Of a DNA stretch of 64,000 nt, positions 60,793 through 64,000 are shown piece after piece (the stretch's first letter is position 1; each line of letters starts with the position of its first letter). The stretch covers positions 16,740,001 to 16,804,000 of the forward strand of contig NC_083603.1 of the NCBI RefSeq assembly GCF_029168945.1, given 5' to 3'. The notes under the pieces are model-generated. The model was not told the origin of the DNA. It ran no database searches and saw nothing but the letters and a program-made list of their open reading frames with translations. The stretch comes from Cannabis sativa (lineage: Eukaryota > Streptophyta > Magnoliopsida > Rosales > Cannabaceae). The position numbers and the translations under genes were made by a program.

Positions 60793-62652
60793 TGTTGGGT
60801 TTTATGCCCTAAATAAAACTCATTTCATATAATCATATTTACTTATTAATAAAGATCAGAAATAACATTTTATGTTGCATGGTTCACATGATTTATTTCA
60901 TGATTATATGTATATAATGTATGAATTCTTTTTAAGTCCAGAACATATGAGTTGGTTAAAGATTATAGTGTTGTCAGCACAGTGGAATATAATCTTTATT
61001 GTATGTTCAAAAGTAGATTCCCTGATTTGTCAGAATACTGGATTTTGACTAACATGGTATAATCAGCGATAGGTATTCTTACACCTTGGAAAAGTGTTAT
61101 GTCCTTTCCAGGACATTGGCAAAGTTTACCAGTATCGGATGCATGGAGTATGCATTGGAATGGACCGATATTGAACTTTGAATTAGATTTTAAAACTTAC
61201 CGTAAATATCTATTCAATTCAATATCATAAGTTGATCCTAGATCACATGATCGAAATCCTGATATGGTTAGGCTCAATTTCAAGAGTGTTATTCGTGTTC
61301 TTTGATTTGTTAGTTAAGCCTTCTTCTGTATCAGGGTGATACGTACATTTTGGGAACACGGTAATACAATTGAGTGGGGGAGCGCTAACATAAATATGGA
61401 ATCTATAGCTTCTATTTGGCAAATAGAAGTAAAGGATGATTTCCTTCGAGCTTAACCAAACGAAGATAAATGGTGGAGATCTCATTTCACTTAGGTGAAA
61501 TATCATTTATACAAGGTTAAGTGTTTTAAGGATAAAATACATTGTAGGGTGTTACGGTAATTTAATTCCTGTACAGTGTAAATCATCTATATAGAGGATC
61601 ATTGATCACATTAGGGTTATAACAATGGATAACTAATGACGTGTCTATATCATGGAACATATAGAGCGTTTCTATATGACTGAGAGTGCAATTCCAAGTT
61701 CTAAGTGTGGATTCAATGAGGAATTAATAAGTTAGGGAATTTACTTGGTAAATTCGGTTCGACTTATTGGAAGCTCGGTTATATAGACCCATGGTCCCCA
61801 TACTAGTTGAGGCCATACTGCTTGTAAGACTCAGTTAATTGATTTTAATTAATCAATTATAATTCTAAAAGTTAGACTATGTCTACTTTATGAATTTTCA
61901 CTAAGCAAGGGTAAAACAGTAAATAGAGAGTTTAAAGGGTATATTTATTAATTAGGAAACTTTGATTAGTTTTTATTAATAAATAAAATAAATGACAATA
62001 TATTATTTAATAATTAATTATAGTTATTAAATAATTAGATTTGACATTTATGAAGTTGAAAGAGAGAATTGGCAATTTTGAAAAATGGGAAACTAGAAAT
62101 GATGAAATAGGAAAGTTTGAAAAGTGGAAGGATTTGTTTCCCTCAATGAATGGTCGGTCACTTAATGCTCCTATTTCTCATTTTATTTTTCAATTTTTAA
62201 ATGCCAAATAATTCAACTTTAACCCTATGTGGTATTCTATAAATAGAATGTAAAGGCTCAAGTTTTGTAAGACACTTCACAGTCTATTCTCTCAAATACT
62301 ATGAAACCGCCACTCTCTCTTTCTCTTCTTCTCTGTTTTTCGAATTCCCTTGAGTGATGAGTAGTGCCCACACACATCAAGTGGTATCTCAATCATAGTA
62401 TGGAAGACTAAGGAATTTCTGCATCAAAAAAGGAGAAAAGAAGATCCAGGTTCAGATCTTGGTGATGCTCTGCTACAGAAAGGAATCAAGGGCTAGAGAT
62501 CTGAACGGAACGAGTCATATTATTCCGCTGCACCCACTGTAAGGTTTTCTAACTTTATATGTGTTTATTTTCATTGTTTTAGAATTCATATTAGGTTGTT
62601 AATCCAACATACTTGTTAGTAAATCTAGATCTTGGTAAAATAATTTCCAACA
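60793..62652 (+). repeat. LTR3 of array E
   Basis: 1860 bp, full length, TGTTGGG...CCAACA, TATA box at 62238-62245. Closer to LTR2 than to LTR1. Confidence 0.92.
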
Positions 62653-64000
62653 ACTGGCACCAGAGCCATGGTAATGATTTACTTTCATGTAATATGAATT
62701 AAAACGATGATTGCATGTTTCTGTGTTGATTTGGATGGCTTCATGTTGGTTTATGTGTTGCTTGATGAATGTTGATGTTGTACAGTTTCATTTTCCATGA
62801 AAAATATTTTTTCAATTTTTGAAAATATTTTATTTGGATTCCTTGTGAAAAATTAAGCAATTTTGTTTTTTACGGAACTCGATTCCGATAAAAATTGAGA
62901 AAGTTATGAAATTTGGAAAATCGGGATTTCGGGTATGCAAGGGTGCTCAATCGTGAGCACCAGGCACTCGGATCTGACTCCCATCCGCGCGCGTCCCTCG
63001 GTCGATCACCTTGCAGATGACCGAGTTTTCTCGGTCAGGCACCCTGCAGGCGCCGAGCTTCCTCGGCGTGAGCACCCCATCCGCGCGCGTTTGAGGCTGC
63101 TGGCAGCCTCCTGGGCTGCTGCATGCAGCCAGTTTCCCAAATTGCGAATTTTTGGGGTTTTTCGCCAAAAATCCAATTTTTTCATGGGATTGTTTCCCAA
63201 AAATTCACTTTTCCTTTTTTAAATATTTCTAAATTGAAATGTTTCCAATTTTAAATATTTTTAATTTGGAATTTTTCCAATTTTTAAATATTTCTATTTT
63301 GGAATGTTTCCAATTTTAAATATTTCTTATTATGGTGAGATTTAAAAATTTGTTAACTTCTTTAATATTTATTTGTTATTTAATTATAAGATTGGATATT
63401 TTGATATTTAAGATATTTTAAATTAAAAGATAACTTTGTCTTTTTATTTAAAATATTATATTAAAATTATCTTATATGGCAAATTAAATAATTAATAAAT
63501 TTGAAATTAACATAGATATTTTTATAGATATACTTACCATAATGTTTTCAAATTCAAAAATTTGTTATTTTGTTAAATATTTAATTATTTATAAATTATA
63601 AGTATAAAAATGATATTTTTTTTTTATATATATCATTTTTTCCTTATTAGAAATTTATAAATGATATCTTAAATATTTAAATAACATAGATATTTTTGTA
63701 GAGATTTGAATATTGCTTAATTTGAGATATTTTGACATATAATTATGGTAATTATTATTTAACCAAATCTATTTTAAAATTGGTTTATTTTATTAAATTA
63801 TAAGATCTGAAAGTGATATTGGAGATTCTTTCCTTTTAAATCATTGATCTTATTAGATATTTAATTTAATTTGATTCAAATAAACCTAGATATTTTAAAA
63901 TTAGTTTCCTTTATTTGGTTAGTTTAAGAATAATAATTTAATTATATTAATATCTTGATTCACATCTGTTACATGGACAATGTTTGTTTATTTAATATTG
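62653..64000 (+). other. Start of internal region 3 of array E
   Basis: It begins with the primer-binding region 62655-62667, then a copy of the GC-rich hairpin block (62937-63130) and the AT-rich leader, with only scattered differences from internal 1 (for example CGCGCGTTTGAGG against CGCGCGTGTGAGG). The element continues past the window. Confidence 0.85.

Larger units (their letters stand above)
41118..64000 (+). mobile_element. Array E: tandem, LTR-sharing noncoding copia-type elements (continues beyond window)
   Basis: Arrangement: LTR1 41118-42977, internal 1 42978-49151, LTR2 49152 to about 50812 (3' end missing), partial internal 2 about 50817-50997 and 60046-60792 (split by D), LTR3 60793-62652, internal 3 62653 onward. 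Internal 2 corresponds to 48225-49151 of internal 1. Sequence identity between copies is very high. No gag or pol frame is open. The left junction with F is clean (CATAC then TGTTGGG). The family is the same as B, and termini, primer-binding region and polypurine tract are those of C. Confidence 0.85.

Overview
The window is a block of nested plant LTR retrotransposons. Low GC, a Tekay/Del-type chromovirus family (Ty3/gypsy with a C-terminal chromodomain), Ty1/copia elements, a CACTA-type MITE and an intron-rich RPA1-like gene all indicate a flowering plant, most likely a eudicot; the sequence does not let me name a species. Apart from the RPA1-like gene I see no host gene. I found no tRNA, rRNA or CRISPR array. 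|| Layout. (1) 1-16814: Tekay element A, minus strand, cut by the left window edge. It is interrupted at 4006-14646 by copia-type element B (minus strand, noncoding), whose right LTR is itself interrupted by G, a divergent 5'-truncated gypsy LTR (about 12076-13662, plus strand). (2) 16815-23543: the only stretch not made of LTR elements. It holds an eight-exon RPA1-like gene with one in-frame stop (17544-19766, minus), a 339-bp CACTA MITE (20696-21034) and AT-rich sequence with a decayed tandem duplication. (3) 23544 to beyond the window: Tekay element F, minus strand. Its integrase region is split by complete copia element C (26595-36760, plus, TSD TATGT), and its 5' LTR is split at 41117/41118 by copia-type array E. 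(4) 41118-64000: array E, arranged LTR - internal - truncated LTR - partial internal - LTR - internal. Its partial internal segment carries complete Tekay element D (50998-60040, plus, TSD TATAG). || How the parts relate. A, D and F are copies of one Tekay family (LTRs about 2.06 kb, initiator-Met-type primer-binding site, GGGGGG polypurine tract), each broken at different points. B, C and E share LTR termini, primer-binding region and polypurine tract. C still carries recognisable gag-pol; B and E carry only shredded relics of it, with the same relics in both. This looks like a noncoding family that amplified using proteins from C-like relatives. The insertion order that can be read is A before B before G; F before C and before E; E before D. 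|| The most notable observations are the LTR-sharing tandem array E, an E-specific GC-rich repeated hairpin block just downstream of its primer-binding site, a 23-nt motif repeated in the leaders of B, C and E, a palindrome cluster in the Tekay LTR, and the spliceable RPA1-like gene.
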